From the NCBI GenBank assembly GCA_963709155.1, contig CAVPVD010000007.1:682001-746000 (forward strand): a stretch of 64,000 nt of DNA. The letters run 5' to 3'. The position numbers and the translations under genes are program-made. The notes under the pieces were generated by a model, which worked only from the letters and a program-made list of their open reading frames with translations, searched no databases and was not told where the DNA came from. The stretch is from Bog-159 sp963709155 (GTDB lineage Bacteria > Acidobacteriota > Terriglobia > Bryobacterales > Bryobacteraceae). Positions 49,713 through 58,594 of the stretch are shown here, piece after piece. How positions within the stretch are numbered: the first letter of the stretch is position 1; every line of letters starts with the position of its first letter.

Positions 49713-52348
49713 TCGCCGAACTGGCGCGCCTCGCGGAGGACGAACGGCGCGAGAAAAACTGGAAACGCTGGGGGCCGTATCTCTCGGAGCGGCAGTGGGG
49801 CACCGTGCGCGAGGATTATTCGGCGGGCGGCGCCTGTTGGGATTACTTTCCGCACGATCACGCGCGCAGCCGCACCTACCGTTGGGGCGAAGACGGACTG
49901 CTGGGCATCTGCGACCGCGAGTGCCGACTGTGCTTCGCGCTGGCCCTGTGGAATGGCCGCGACCCGATCCTCAAAGAGCGGCTCTTCGGGCTGACGAATC
50001 CCGAAGGCAACCACGGCGAGGACGTAAAGGAGTGTTATTACTACCTGGACTCCACGCCGACGCATTCCTACATGAAGGGCCTCTACAAGTATCCGCAGAG
50101 GGTCTTTCCTTATGACTGGCTGGTGGAGGAAAACCGCCGCCGCGGCCGGGCGCAGCCGGAGTTCGAACTGGAAGACACGGGCATTTTCAACGAGCAGCGC
50201 TACTTCGATGTTTTTGTCGAATATGCCAAGGGTGGGCCCGACGATCTGGCGGTGCGCATCACCGCCGTGAATCGCGGACCGGAACGCGCGGACCTGGCCC
50301 TGCTGCCCACCCTGTGGTTCCGGAATACGTGGTCGTGGGGGCGCCAGGGCGAAGGCTATTGGCCGAAGGGGAAGATCAGCCGGGAGAGCGATCGGACCCT
50401 GCTGGCGGACCACGCTTCGCTGGGAAAATACAGGCTGGACGCGCCCGGCGCCGGCGAACTTCTCTTCACCGAGAACGAGACGAATATGGAGCGGCTTTTC
50501 GGCGTAAAGAGCGCCGGGCCCTATGTGAAAGATGCCTTTCACGCCTACCTGATCGAGGGCCGCGCCGGCGGCGTGAATTCGCAGGGTGAAGGCACGAAGG
50601 CCGCCGCGCTGTACCGCCTGCAGTTGGATCCGGGCGCGAGCGCGACCCTCCATCTGCGGCTGTCGGCGGATGGCTGCGATCCGGCGCTCGATACGGAGCA
50701 GGTATTCCGGCAGCGGCAGGCCGAGGGCGACGAGTTCTTCGCCACGCACATGCCCGAGGGTTATACGGATGCGGCGCGCCGCATCGCGCGGCAGGCGTAC
50801 GCGGGCCTGCTGTGGAGCAAGCAGTTTTACCATTATGGAGTGGCCCAGTGGCTGGACGGCGACCCGGCGCAGCCGCCGCCTCCGCCGGGACGCGAGCACG
50901 GACGCAACCACGACTGGAGGCATCTGTATAATCGCGACGTGGTTTCGATGCCGGACAACTGGGAATATCCGTGGTACGCGGCCTGGGACCTGGCTTACCA
51001 CATGATTCCCTTCGCGGAAATCGACCCGCACTTCGCCAAAGAGCAACTCGTGCTGATGCTGCGCGAGTGGTACATGCATCCCAACGGGCAGCTCCCGGCA
51101 TATGAGTTTGCTTTTGGCGATGTAAATCCGCCGGTGCATGCCTGGGCATGCTGGCGCGTGTACAAGATGACGGGCCCACGCGGCGCGCGCGACCGCGTCT
51201 TCCTGGCGCGCGTGTTCCATAAGCTGCTGATAAACTTCACCTGGTGGGTGAATCGCAAGGACGTGGAAGGGCTGAACATTTTCTCCGGCGGGTTCCTGGG
51301 GCTGGATAACATCGGCGTATTCGACCGGTCGCTTCCGCTGCCGGGGAACCTGAAATTGGAACAGGCCGACGGCACGGCCTGGATGGCGGCCTATTGCCTG
51401 ACGATGCTCTCGATGGCGCTGGAATTGGCGCGCGAAGATCCGGCATATGAAGACGTGGCGTCGAAGTTCTTCGAGCACTTCGTTGCTATCGCCAGCGCTA
51501 TGAACTCCCTGGGCGGAAGCGGGCTGTGGAACGAGGGGGACGGGTTCTACTACGATCAGCTCCGCGTGGATGGCACCACTCTCCCGTTGCGCGTGCGCTC
51601 GGCGGTGGGGCTGATCCCGCTGGTGGCGGTGACGGTGCTTGAGTATGAGGACATCGCCCGGCTGCCCGGCTTTCGCAAACGGATGGACTGGTTCCTCGAA
51701 AACCGCCAGGACCTGTGCGCGCAGATTTCGTATATGGAGCAGGACGATTCCAATGGGCACACCCACCGGCTGCTGGCGATCCCGTCGCTGGGGCGCCTGC
51801 TGCGCGTGCTGAAGTACTTGCTGGACGAAAATGAGTTTCTATCGCCTTATGGCATCCGTTCGCTGTCCAAGTTCCACCAGGAGCATCCTTACATTTTGCA
51901 GACCGACGGCGTGGACCAGCGCGTGGACTACGAGCCGGGTGAATCCGCCAGCGGCGCGTTTGGCGGCAACTCGAACTGGCGGGGACCGGTCTGGTTTCCG
52001 GTGAACTTTCTTTGGGTGGAGGCGCTGGAGCGGTATCACCATTTCTATGGCGACCACTTACGGGTGGAATGCCCGACCGGCTCTGGGCGCATGATGAACC
52101 TGAAAGAGGTGGCGGGAGAGATCATGTCCCGGCTGGCAAGAATCTTTGTGCCGGGAGACGACGGGCGCGCCGCGTGGCAAAGCGGCGACCGCTACGCGCA
52201 AGATCCGAACTGGCGGGATTTGACATTGTTCTACGAATTCTTCCATGCCGACAGCGGCCGGGGCCTGGGCGCCAATCACCAGACGGGGTGGACCGCGCTG
52301 GTGGTGAAGTGCCTGGAGGATCTGGCGCGGCGGAAGAGCGGGTCGTAG
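49709..52348 (+). CDS. GH63-like alpha-glucosidase (MGH1-type glycoside hydrolase)
   Basis: The protein is 879 residues from the ATG at 49709. Text typical of bacterial GH63/MGH1-type glucosidases is seen: RQWGTVREDYSAGGACWDYF near the start, YYYLDSTPTHSYMKGLYKYP, HDWRHLYNRDVVSMPDNWEY, PWYAAWDLAYHMIPFAEIDP, GQLPAYEFAFGDVNPPVHAW and GLWNEGDGFYYD. Retaining-versus-inverting details cannot be read by eye, but the Asp and Glu of WDLAYHM and PAYEF are candidate catalytic residues. No signal peptide, so it probably acts on imported or stored glucosides. Coupled to the dehydrogenase gene. Confidence 0.88.
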   Translation: MIAELARLAEDERREKNWKRWGPYLSERQWGTVREDYSAGGACWDYFPHDHARSRTYRWGEDGLLGICDRECRLCFALALWNGRDPILKERLFGLTNPEGNHGEDVKECYYYLDSTPTHSYMKGLYKYPQRVFPYDWLVEENRRRGRAQPEFELEDTGIFNEQRYFDVFVEYAKGGPDDLAVRITAVNRGPERADLALLPTLWFRNTWSWGRQGEGYWPKGKISRESDRTLLADHASLGKYRLDAPGAGELLFTENETNMERLFGVKSAGPYVKDAFHAYLIEGRAGGVNSQGEGTKAAALYRLQLDPGASATLHLRLSADGCDPALDTEQVFRQRQAEGDEFFATHMPEGYTDAARRIARQAYAGLLWSKQFYHYGVAQWLDGDPAQPPPPPGREHGRNHDWRHLYNRDVVSMPDNWEYPWYAAWDLAYHMIPFAEIDPHFAKEQLVLMLREWYMHPNGQLPAYEFAFGDVNPPVHAWACWRVYKMTGPRGARDRVFLARVFHKLLINFTWWVNRKDVEGLNIFSGGFLGLDNIGVFDRSLPLPGNLKLEQADGTAWMAAYCLTMLSMALELAREDPAYEDVASKFFEHFVAIASAMNSLGGSGLWNEGDGFYYDQLRVDGTTLPLRVRSAVGLIPLVAVTVLEYEDIARLPGFRKRMDWFLENRQDLCAQISYMEQDDSNGHTHRLLAIPSLGRLLRVLKYLLDENEFLSPYGIRSLSKFHQEHPYILQTDGVDQRVDYEPGESASGAFGGNSNWRGPVWFPVNFLWVEALERYHHFYGDHLRVECPTGSGRMMNLKEVAGEIMSRLARIFVPGDDGRAAWQSGDRYAQDPNWRDLTLFYEFFHADSGRGLGANHQTGWTALVVKCLEDLARRKSGS

Positions 52349-52410
52349 GGGGATCGCGTTTCGCTGGTTCTCGGCCAAGGCGCCAAGGTGACCGCGAAGG
52401 AGTTTGGATT

Positions 52411-52502
52411 TTGGAGGGCGGCCAATCTTGGCCGCAGCCGCCTCTTCAGGCGGCCAGAGCCGGCTGAAAGCCGGCTGCGGGCAGAATTGCCCGCCCTCCA
52501 AA
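52411..52502. repeat. Family B repeat, copy 2
   Basis: A 92-base element, TTGGAGGGCGGCC to GGCAGAATTGCCCGCCCTCC-AA, the reverse complement of the copy at 48497. It follows the glucosidase gene, so the sugar operon lies between inverted copies. It is in the same orientation as copy 3 at 54746, so the next gene lies between direct copies. Confidence 0.8.
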
Positions 52503-52511
52503 CTGTTTCCG

Positions 52512-52563
52512 TCTGCTTGGCGCACTTGGCGGTTCCCTTGGCGTCTTTGCGTGATACCTGGCG
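52512..52563. repeat. Short CTTGGCG/CTTTGCG intergenic motif
   Basis: TTGGCGCACTTGGCGGTTCC and CTTGGCGTCTTTGCGTGA form a phrase also seen at 42336-42374 (GCGCGCTTGGCGGTCCCC, TTTGCGCCTTTGCGAGA). A related reverse-strand phrase precedes the family B copy at 52374-52400. It is probably another dispersed intergenic repeat. Confidence 0.45.
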
Positions 52564-52620
52564 TGTAACGAATCGGCGGCAACCCGCACTATTCACACAG
52601 AGGGCGAAAGGAGTTTCAAT

Positions 52621-54732
52621 TTGAAACCCCGTGTATTTGTGGTGATGCCGTTTGGGAAAAAGCCTTTGGATCACGAGGCGAAAGGCGCCGGAAATGTGAT
52701 CGACTTTAACGCCGTCTACGACCATCTGCTGGAACCCGCCCTGCGTAAGGCCGGCTGCGATCCGTTCCGCGCGGATAGCGAGGCCGCCGCGGGCGATATC
52801 CGCACCGACATGTTCTTTGAGTTGGTCACCGCCGATCTGGTGGTGGCGGATATCTCGATCGGAAACCCGAACGTGTTCTATGAGCTCGGGGTGCGCCACG
52901 GGGTGTGCCCGCACGGTGTGCTAATTGTGCAAGGCAGCTTCGGCAACGCCCGCCCGTTTGACATCGCGCCCGATCGTTGCTTTAGCTACGAAGGTTCCCT
53001 TTTAAACGGGTGTAAGGCGGCCGGGGCCGAACTGAATAGGCAAGTCGAGAACCTCACGCAGACCTTCAAGCGTGCCTTGGCTGAGGAGCCCAAAACCATC
53101 GGGAGTCCGGTCTACGAGCAATTGCCGGGTCTGGTCCCCGTGAACTGGGAAAAGATTCAGACGTCTAAGGCAAACTATTTCGGGGCGCTACGCGACGACT
53201 GGCTCGACTGCGTCCGGATTGCCCAATCCAGCAGGCACCCGGGCGACATCAAGACCTTGGCGGACGACGCGCCCACTATCGCGCATCGGACTAAGATCCT
53301 CTATCAGGCGGCTCTCGCACTTATCGCTCTGTGCCGCTACCGGGCGGCCGAGCGCGAATTGCGTGAAGTCATCGCACACGATCCGAATCACTTCGAGGCT
53401 CAGCTTCAACTTAGCTGTGTGTTAACGCAACAGGGCAAGACGGTCCAAGCCGAACTCCAATTGCGTAACTTACTGCGCCAGCACGAAAACGACCCTCAAG
53501 CGGGGGACCAGTTAGGACAGGTCTACCGGCACTTATGGCACCTCTCCTGGCGCGGCGAAAAGCTCGAAAATCGCAAGCAGAAAGCTATCGAGACTTTGCA
53601 CCAGGCGGCTCTGGCCGTGCGCAGCTTTATTCGGGCCCAGCAGTTTGACCCAAGTGCTTACTACGCGGGGTACAACGCGCTCGTGCTCCTCTTCGTGCTC
53701 AAAGACCTCCGGGGAGGCGTGGGCAGCGAACTTTCGGAAATCTGGCCCGCGGACGTGGACGAGACCGAGATGGCCACGGTGGTGCAGTTCTGCGCGAGGA
53801 ATTTCAGGGAGCGAGCGATTGAAAAGGGCGACTCCGAGGGACAGTTCTTGACCACTACCACTCTCGCCGGGCTCGCGTTAATAAGGGGCGACAACACGAA
53901 GGCGATGCAGCTCATCCGCGAAGCGTGTAGCATCCCGGGAGCGACCTTTTTTCAGTTGCGAGTCTTCCAGGAACGGTTATTGCTCCTCGACGAATTGGCT
54001 TTCATGCCGGGTTTTGTAAAGCCCGCTTTGCGCATTCTGTGTGAGGCGCTTACGCCAAAGAACGGGTATCGTATCTGGCGGCGCGTCTTCCTGTGGGCGG
54101 GCTACCCGGTGGACAGAGAAGACCAACAGACCCAGCGTTTTCCCGCCTCGCGGGTCGAAGCCGTGCGGGCGCAGATCGATGCGGCGCTCGACCGGTGGCA
54201 GGTGGGGAAAGAAGACGATCTGGCGATCTGCGAGGGAGCGGATGAGGGCGATATCCTATTTGCCGAAGCTTGCCACAAAAGGAAAGCGCAGGTGCGCCTC
54301 CTGCTGCTGGAACCGGCCGGCAGCCAGTTCCACCGGGCTTTGTGGCCGTTTCAATCGGAGGAGTGGGAGCAAAGATTTCACGACTTGCGGGCCGCGCTTG
54401 GCGACGAAGTCTGGTTTCACTCCGAGCACTTAGGCGCGGCGTTCGATGAGAGCACGGCCGAGGGACGGAGATCGTTGCAGCGCCGGCATAAGAACTGGCT
54501 GATCAACACCGCCAAAATGGAGGCGGAACCCCACCAGGCCTGCGCCGAGCAAGCGGATTCGGCGCCGCAGCTCTTCGGCCTGTTTCTTTGGAATGGAAAG
54601 GGCAGCGGAGACAATCCGGAAGATCCGTCGTACTTTATCCGGCAGGTGGATGAGTTCAACGGCTACCAGGGTCAAGTGAAGATCATCGACCCGCAGCGCG
54701 ATGCCCAACATCAGGTTGCCGTCGCGGGATGA
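52621..54732 (+). CDS. Deoxyribosyltransferase-like / helical repeat / SLOG-like protein, possible defence sensor
   Basis: The protein is 703 residues from a TTG at 52621 with AAAGGAG eight to nine bases upstream. Residues 1-110 match the nucleoside 2-deoxyribosyltransferase-like (DRHyd) fold: PRVFVVMPFGKK, FNAVYDHLLEPALRKAGCD, ADLVVADISIGNPNVFYELG and VRHG. Residues about 190-500 are helical, with TPR-like units (YRAAERELREVIAHDPNHFE). Residues 533-665 resemble a SLOG-type Rossmann domain: EGADEGDILFAEACHKRKAQ and LFGLFLWNGKGSGDNPEDPS. This combination is known from bacterial conflict systems and the N-terminus of animal ASK kinases, where it is proposed to sense or process nucleotides. No effector is adjacent. 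Family B repeats flank it. Confidence 0.7.
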   Translation: MKPRVFVVMPFGKKPLDHEAKGAGNVIDFNAVYDHLLEPALRKAGCDPFRADSEAAAGDIRTDMFFELVTADLVVADISIGNPNVFYELGVRHGVCPHGVLIVQGSFGNARPFDIAPDRCFSYEGSLLNGCKAAGAELNRQVENLTQTFKRALAEEPKTIGSPVYEQLPGLVPVNWEKIQTSKANYFGALRDDWLDCVRIAQSSRHPGDIKTLADDAPTIAHRTKILYQAALALIALCRYRAAERELREVIAHDPNHFEAQLQLSCVLTQQGKTVQAELQLRNLLRQHENDPQAGDQLGQVYRHLWHLSWRGEKLENRKQKAIETLHQAALAVRSFIRAQQFDPSAYYAGYNALVLLFVLKDLRGGVGSELSEIWPADVDETEMATVVQFCARNFRERAIEKGDSEGQFLTTTTLAGLALIRGDNTKAMQLIREACSIPGATFFQLRVFQERLLLLDELAFMPGFVKPALRILCEALTPKNGYRIWRRVFLWAGYPVDREDQQTQRFPASRVEAVRAQIDAALDRWQVGKEDDLAICEGADEGDILFAEACHKRKAQVRLLLLEPAGSQFHRALWPFQSEEWEQRFHDLRAALGDEVWFHSEHLGAAFDESTAEGRRSLQRRHKNWLINTAKMEAEPHQACAEQADSAPQLFGLFLWNGKGSGDNPEDPSYFIRQVDEFNGYQGQVKIIDPQRDAQHQVAVAG

Positions 54733-54745
54733 GTTTTGGGGTTTC

Positions 54746-54843
54746 GGGAGGGCGGCCTTGGCCGCAGCCGCCTTTTCGGCGGCCAGAGCCGGCTGAAAGC
54801 CGCCCCCAGAGGGGACCCCGGGGCAGAATTGCCCGCCCTCCAA
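54746..54843. repeat. Family B repeat, copy 3
   Basis: A 98-base copy in the same orientation as copy 2. It has a changed middle (GCCGCCCCCAGAGGGGACCC) and ends GGCAGAATTGCCCGCCCTCC-AA. It lies between the conflict-type gene and the convergent dcd gene. Confidence 0.75.
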
Positions 54844-54846
54844 GAC

Positions 54847-55440
54847 TTATTTGACGACTTCCGATCCCAGCCGGCTGGCCAGCGGATGCAATTGGCCTGA
54901 ATATTTATTGCCGGGCTTCTGCCGGTAGGGCACCGACGACGGCGACGAAAGCTGTTCGAAAGTGAAAGAGCAGATGCGCATGCCGGGATACAGCGCCACC
55001 GCCATCCGGCTGAGATTGCTCAACTCCAGGGTGGCCTTCCCGGTCCAGCCGGGATCGAACAGCCCCGCCGTCCCGTGGACGATGATTCCGATGCGGCCCA
55101 GGCTGGAGCGGCCTTCCAGACGGCCGAGCACCTCGGCATCGAGTTCCAACGACTCCAGCGTCACGGCCAGCACGAAATCGCGCGGCTGCAGCACGAAAGG
55201 CTCGTCCGGGGGCACTTCGACCGTGCGCATGATGTGTTGCAGGCTGGCGCGGTCCCGCGGATCGATAAAAGCGTGGCGGCTGTATTCGAAGACGTTGAAC
55301 TCATTGCCCAGCCGAAAATCCACCGAACAACTGCCGAACTGCTCAGGCGGCAGGTCGGGCGCAATCTTGATTTTCCCAGCTTCGATGTAGCGCTTGATGT
55401 CTACATCCGACAGAACCATGGGGGCCTCCGGATAGGCCAT
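54847..55440 (-). CDS. dcd: dCTP deaminase
   Basis: The protein is 197 residues from the ATG at 55440 (an ATG at 55419, MVLSDVDIKRYIEAG, is the more usual start). Motifs are VLSDVDIKRYIEAGKIKI, SCSVDFRLGNEF, LEGRSSLGRIGIIVH and the active-site stretch FDPGWTGKATLELSNLS with the catalytic Glu. It deaminates dCTP to dUTP for dTTP synthesis; a bifunctional form that also hydrolyses dUTP is possible and not excluded. It lies 11 bases downstream of the TPR lipoprotein gene on the same strand. Confidence 0.9.
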   Translation of the reverse strand: MAYPEAPMVLSDVDIKRYIEAGKIKIAPDLPPEQFGSCSVDFRLGNEFNVFEYSRHAFIDPRDRASLQHIMRTVEVPPDEPFVLQPRDFVLAVTLESLELDAEVLGRLEGRSSLGRIGIIVHGTAGLFDPGWTGKATLELSNLSRMAVALYPGMRICSFTFEQLSSPSSVPYRQKPGNKYSGQLHPLASRLGSEVVK

Positions 55441-55451
55441 CGTAGCGCAGT

Positions 55452-57800
55452 TCAGGCCTGCAGTTTGTTGATCAGGTCCTTGATCTGATTCTCTTCCGAT
55501 TTGGCCGGACTGCTGCGCAGCGCCTGCTGCAATTCCTTGATGGCTTTGGGCTTGTCGCCTTTTTGCGCGTATGCCATGCCGAGGTGGAACCGGTACGTCG
55601 AATTACCGGGCATCTTGTTCACCAGTTCCTGGAAGATATCCATGGCATTGTCGCTCATGTTCTTCTTCAGGTAAATCCAGCCCAGGGTATCGGACACTTC
55701 GCTCAGGTTGGGCATGACCTGTTTGGCGCGCTGGGCGTAGGTGAGGGCCTGGTCCAGGTCCCCTGAACCGCCCTCGGCGATTAGAAATGCCAGATTGTTC
55801 AAGGCAAATCCGTTTTGGGGATCCATCTTGATGGCCTGCTCGTACGCTTCCCTGGCTTCGGGCTGCCGGTTGGCGCTTTGCAAAGCCAGCGCCAACTCAT
55901 TCACCACCAGCGAATTCCCTGGCAGTCCCTCCCTAGCCTTGTAAAGGGCCGGTATCGCGGCATTCAGATCGCCCTTGCGGCGCAGGGTGACGCCGAGCCG
56001 GAAATAAACCTCGCCCCGCGATTTGGAGTTCTTATCCAGCCCGTTGAGTACGGTCTGGAACTGGGTGATGGCCATTTCGAAGTTTCCGGCACGGACCGCC
56101 ACGTTGCCCAGCGCCATTTGCAGATCTTGACGCTTGGGAGTCTTGGCCAGCTCCGACTGCAGGAACTGAATCGCCTGGTCGAAATGGCCTTGCCGGGTGA
56201 GCGTTTCCACCAGGCCGACTAATCCGCGGTCATCCCTGGGATTGGCGGCATAGGCTTTGCGGAATATGTCTTCCGCCTCTTTCAGGTTGCCTTGTTTCAA
56301 GGCGATCATGCCCATCGAAAAATCGATATCCGGCGCATTCGGATTGGCTTGCCGGATGGCTTCGAGCAACTGCCGCGCCTCCGTGTACTTCTCTTCACCC
56401 AGCAGGGCAGCCGCCTCGATCATGCGGGCCGGGCCGTTCTTCTTGTCGATGGTAAGAATCCGCGCGACGGATTTCAGGGCTTCGTCGTAATCCTTGCGCA
56501 TCACCTGGAGTTGCGCCAGCGCCAGATGGGCGGGCAGGTAATCGGGTCTCTCGCGGATGGCTTCACTGAACTGCTGGCGGGCCTGCTCCCACTCGGCGCG
56601 GGCCACGTGCGCCCTACCCAGGTTGTAACGCGCCACGAAATTGTCGGGCGCGGCGTTTACCACGGCCTGCAACTCGGAGATGGCCTTCTGCACATCGCCG
56701 CGGTCGAGCAGCATGGACGCCTGCAATCCCCGCGCGTCGGAATCCTTGGGATTTTCCTTCAGGATCGCGGCATTGATATCGGCGGCTTCCGCGCGCCGGT
56801 TCTGGCGCATCAGGACTTCGATCATGCGCTTCTGGTAGGTGGCCATTTGCTTGGGGTCGGCGGCCATGCCTTCCTTGTATTGCTTAAGCGCCTCCGCCAT
56901 ATCGCGGTTGCGGAAATAGAAATCGCCCACCACCAGGTACGCGCGATCGTAATCCTTCACGTGGCTCTTGATTTCGTTGAGAGTCGCCACCATCTGATCG
57001 TGGCGTTGCAGGCTCGAATAGTAGCTGGCCAGCGACAGCAGAAAGCTCATTTGCTTGGGATTATTGGCGGCGCCCGTTCTTAGAATCTGCTCCGCATCGG
57101 CGGATTTGTTCTCCAGCAGATAGACACCGTACAACTCGTTATAGGCCTGGACGAAGGTCTTGTCCTCCGTGATGAGCTGTTTGTAGATCTGCTCGGACTC
57201 GGCAAACTGCCGGTCGGCGGCCAGCGCGCGGGCCAACTGCATCCGCAGGTTCAGCCCCGGCTTAGGGTTGATGGAGATGGCTTTGCGATATTCGGCGATG
57301 GCGGCCGTCAGCAGCTTTTCGGTCTGCTCGGGCCGGCCCTCATGGAAGCTGCTCTGGGCCCGCACCAAATCCAGGTCCGCCGTCAGCCGGTGGCCGTCGA
57401 ACGAATTCGGGTCGCGCTGCAAAAGCTCTTTGGTGATGCCCTCCACCTCCGCCAGAAACTGGGTTTCACGGGTAAACGCGAGGTAGATCTCGGCCAGCCG
57501 GACTTCGGAGTCGAAGTGTTCGGGATCGGTCTTGGGGATCAGCTCTATGGCGCGCCGCAATTCGCCCAAGGCGTTGGGAACACGGCCGAGCTTCAAATCG
57601 GTCTGGGCCAGGTGGTAGTAGGCCAAACCGTATCGCTGGTCCTTCTGCAGGGCGTTGCGATACATGATGGAAGCTTCCTTGTACTTGCCTTTTGCGAAGT
57701 ATTTATTGCCGTTCTCCAGGTAACGCCTCTTGGCGACGTTGGGGTCCCGGCTACAGGAAACCAAGGTCAATACAGCCAGGATGACTACTAGGGATCTCAT
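55452..57800 (-). CDS. TPR-repeat lipoprotein (PrsT-like)
   Basis: The protein is 782 residues from the ATG at 57800 with GAGGA upstream. A lipoprotein signal (VVILAVLTLVSCS, lipobox LVSC) is followed by about 20 tandem TPR units, for example YLENGNKYFAKGKYKEASIM, NALGELRRAIELIPKTD, FVARYNLGRAHVARAEWEQA and FALNNLAFLIAEGGSGDLDQ. It should be anchored in the outer or inner membrane facing the periplasm. It resembles the PEP-CTERM/exosortase-linked TPR proteins used in polysaccharide export, but no exosortase genes are adjacent, so only a scaffold role is inferred. Confidence 0.85.
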   Translation of the reverse strand: MRSLVVILAVLTLVSCSRDPNVAKRRYLENGNKYFAKGKYKEASIMYRNALQKDQRYGLAYYHLAQTDLKLGRVPNALGELRRAIELIPKTDPEHFDSEVRLAEIYLAFTRETQFLAEVEGITKELLQRDPNSFDGHRLTADLDLVRAQSSFHEGRPEQTEKLLTAAIAEYRKAISINPKPGLNLRMQLARALAADRQFAESEQIYKQLITEDKTFVQAYNELYGVYLLENKSADAEQILRTGAANNPKQMSFLLSLASYYSSLQRHDQMVATLNEIKSHVKDYDRAYLVVGDFYFRNRDMAEALKQYKEGMAADPKQMATYQKRMIEVLMRQNRRAEAADINAAILKENPKDSDARGLQASMLLDRGDVQKAISELQAVVNAAPDNFVARYNLGRAHVARAEWEQARQQFSEAIRERPDYLPAHLALAQLQVMRKDYDEALKSVARILTIDKKNGPARMIEAAALLGEEKYTEARQLLEAIRQANPNAPDIDFSMGMIALKQGNLKEAEDIFRKAYAANPRDDRGLVGLVETLTRQGHFDQAIQFLQSELAKTPKRQDLQMALGNVAVRAGNFEMAITQFQTVLNGLDKNSKSRGEVYFRLGVTLRRKGDLNAAIPALYKAREGLPGNSLVVNELALALQSANRQPEAREAYEQAIKMDPQNGFALNNLAFLIAEGGSGDLDQALTYAQRAKQVMPNLSEVSDTLGWIYLKKNMSDNAMDIFQELVNKMPGNSTYRFHLGMAYAQKGDKPKAIKELQQALRSSPAKSEENQIKDLINKLQA

Positions 57801-57958
57801 GCAAGTCCTCACGTTGATTCTAATATACATCGGGCGCAAACGTTGCGGGGTTGGTTTCGCGCAAAGGGGCCAACGGACGGGTAGCGAAGCTTGATCGCCA
57901 GCCCGAAATCCGGAGAATTTTCCCTGGGCCTGCCACTACCAATCCGGAAAACCCCAAA

Positions 57959-58462
57959 ATGTCCTCACCCGTCCTATCGGAGGAAGCAGCTCTGGACTTG
58001 CGCACGCAATCGGCGCCGGCCTCGGAAAACGCCATGGCAATACTGCTCGTCGGCCCGTTCGATTCGCGGCGCGGCACGCTGCGCGAGATCTTTGCCCCTC
58101 CACATTGGGAAATCCGCGAAGCCGCCACCTTCGCCGACGCGGTCGGGATTCTCAACAACCGTCGCATCGCCGTGACCATTTGCGATACCGAAATCGCCGA
58201 TGGAAACTGGCAGGCATTACTCGCAGATCTGCAGAGACGGGCCAATCCGCCGACTTTCATTGTCTCCTCCCGCCTGGGGGACGAACGGCTATGGGCCGAA
58301 GTGCTGAACCTGGGTGGCTACGACGTTCTGGTACAGCCCTTCGACCGCCGCGAGGTTCTGCGCGTCACGTATATGGCCTGGCTGGCCTGGCGCCAGAAAA
58401 TAGCCGCAACGGACGGCGCCGATATACGGAGATTGCAGATAGCGTCCGACGCCGCCGCCTGA
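57959..58462 (+). CDS. Pseudo-receiver domain protein
   Basis: The protein is 167 residues from the ATG at 57959. A receiver-like fold is visible: AILLVGPFDSRRGTLREIFA, AVTICDTEIADGNWQALL, TFIVSSRLGDERLWAEVL and GYDVLVQPFDRREVLRVTYM. The phosphoacceptor position (CDTE) is kept but the conserved Lys before Pro is Gln (VQPF) and the first acidic pair is lost. It is probably a phosphorylation-independent receiver. It is divergent from the TPR gene and precedes a hybrid sensor/regulator pair. Confidence 0.65.
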   Translation: MSSPVLSEEAALDLRTQSAPASENAMAILLVGPFDSRRGTLREIFAPPHWEIREAATFADAVGILNNRRIAVTICDTEIADGNWQALLADLQRRANPPTFIVSSRLGDERLWAEVLNLGGYDVLVQPFDRREVLRVTYMAWLAWRQKIAATDGADIRRLQIASDAAA

Positions 58463-58594
58463 GAGTCAAGTTTGGAATTTCCAGTTGTAGATGCAAATAG
58501 TCGCCTTGTCCCGGGACCTTGGTTTTGCTATTCCCGGAACTCACCATCGGATTTATGATATTTTATGACTAATGACTACGAGTAAATAGTCCTT

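Noticed and set aside
49421..51766. 781-codon open frame on the minus strand opposite the glucosidase gene
   Set aside because: Composition (Arg, Pro, Ala, His) and lack of motifs mark it as a shadow; the plus-strand glycosidase is clear.
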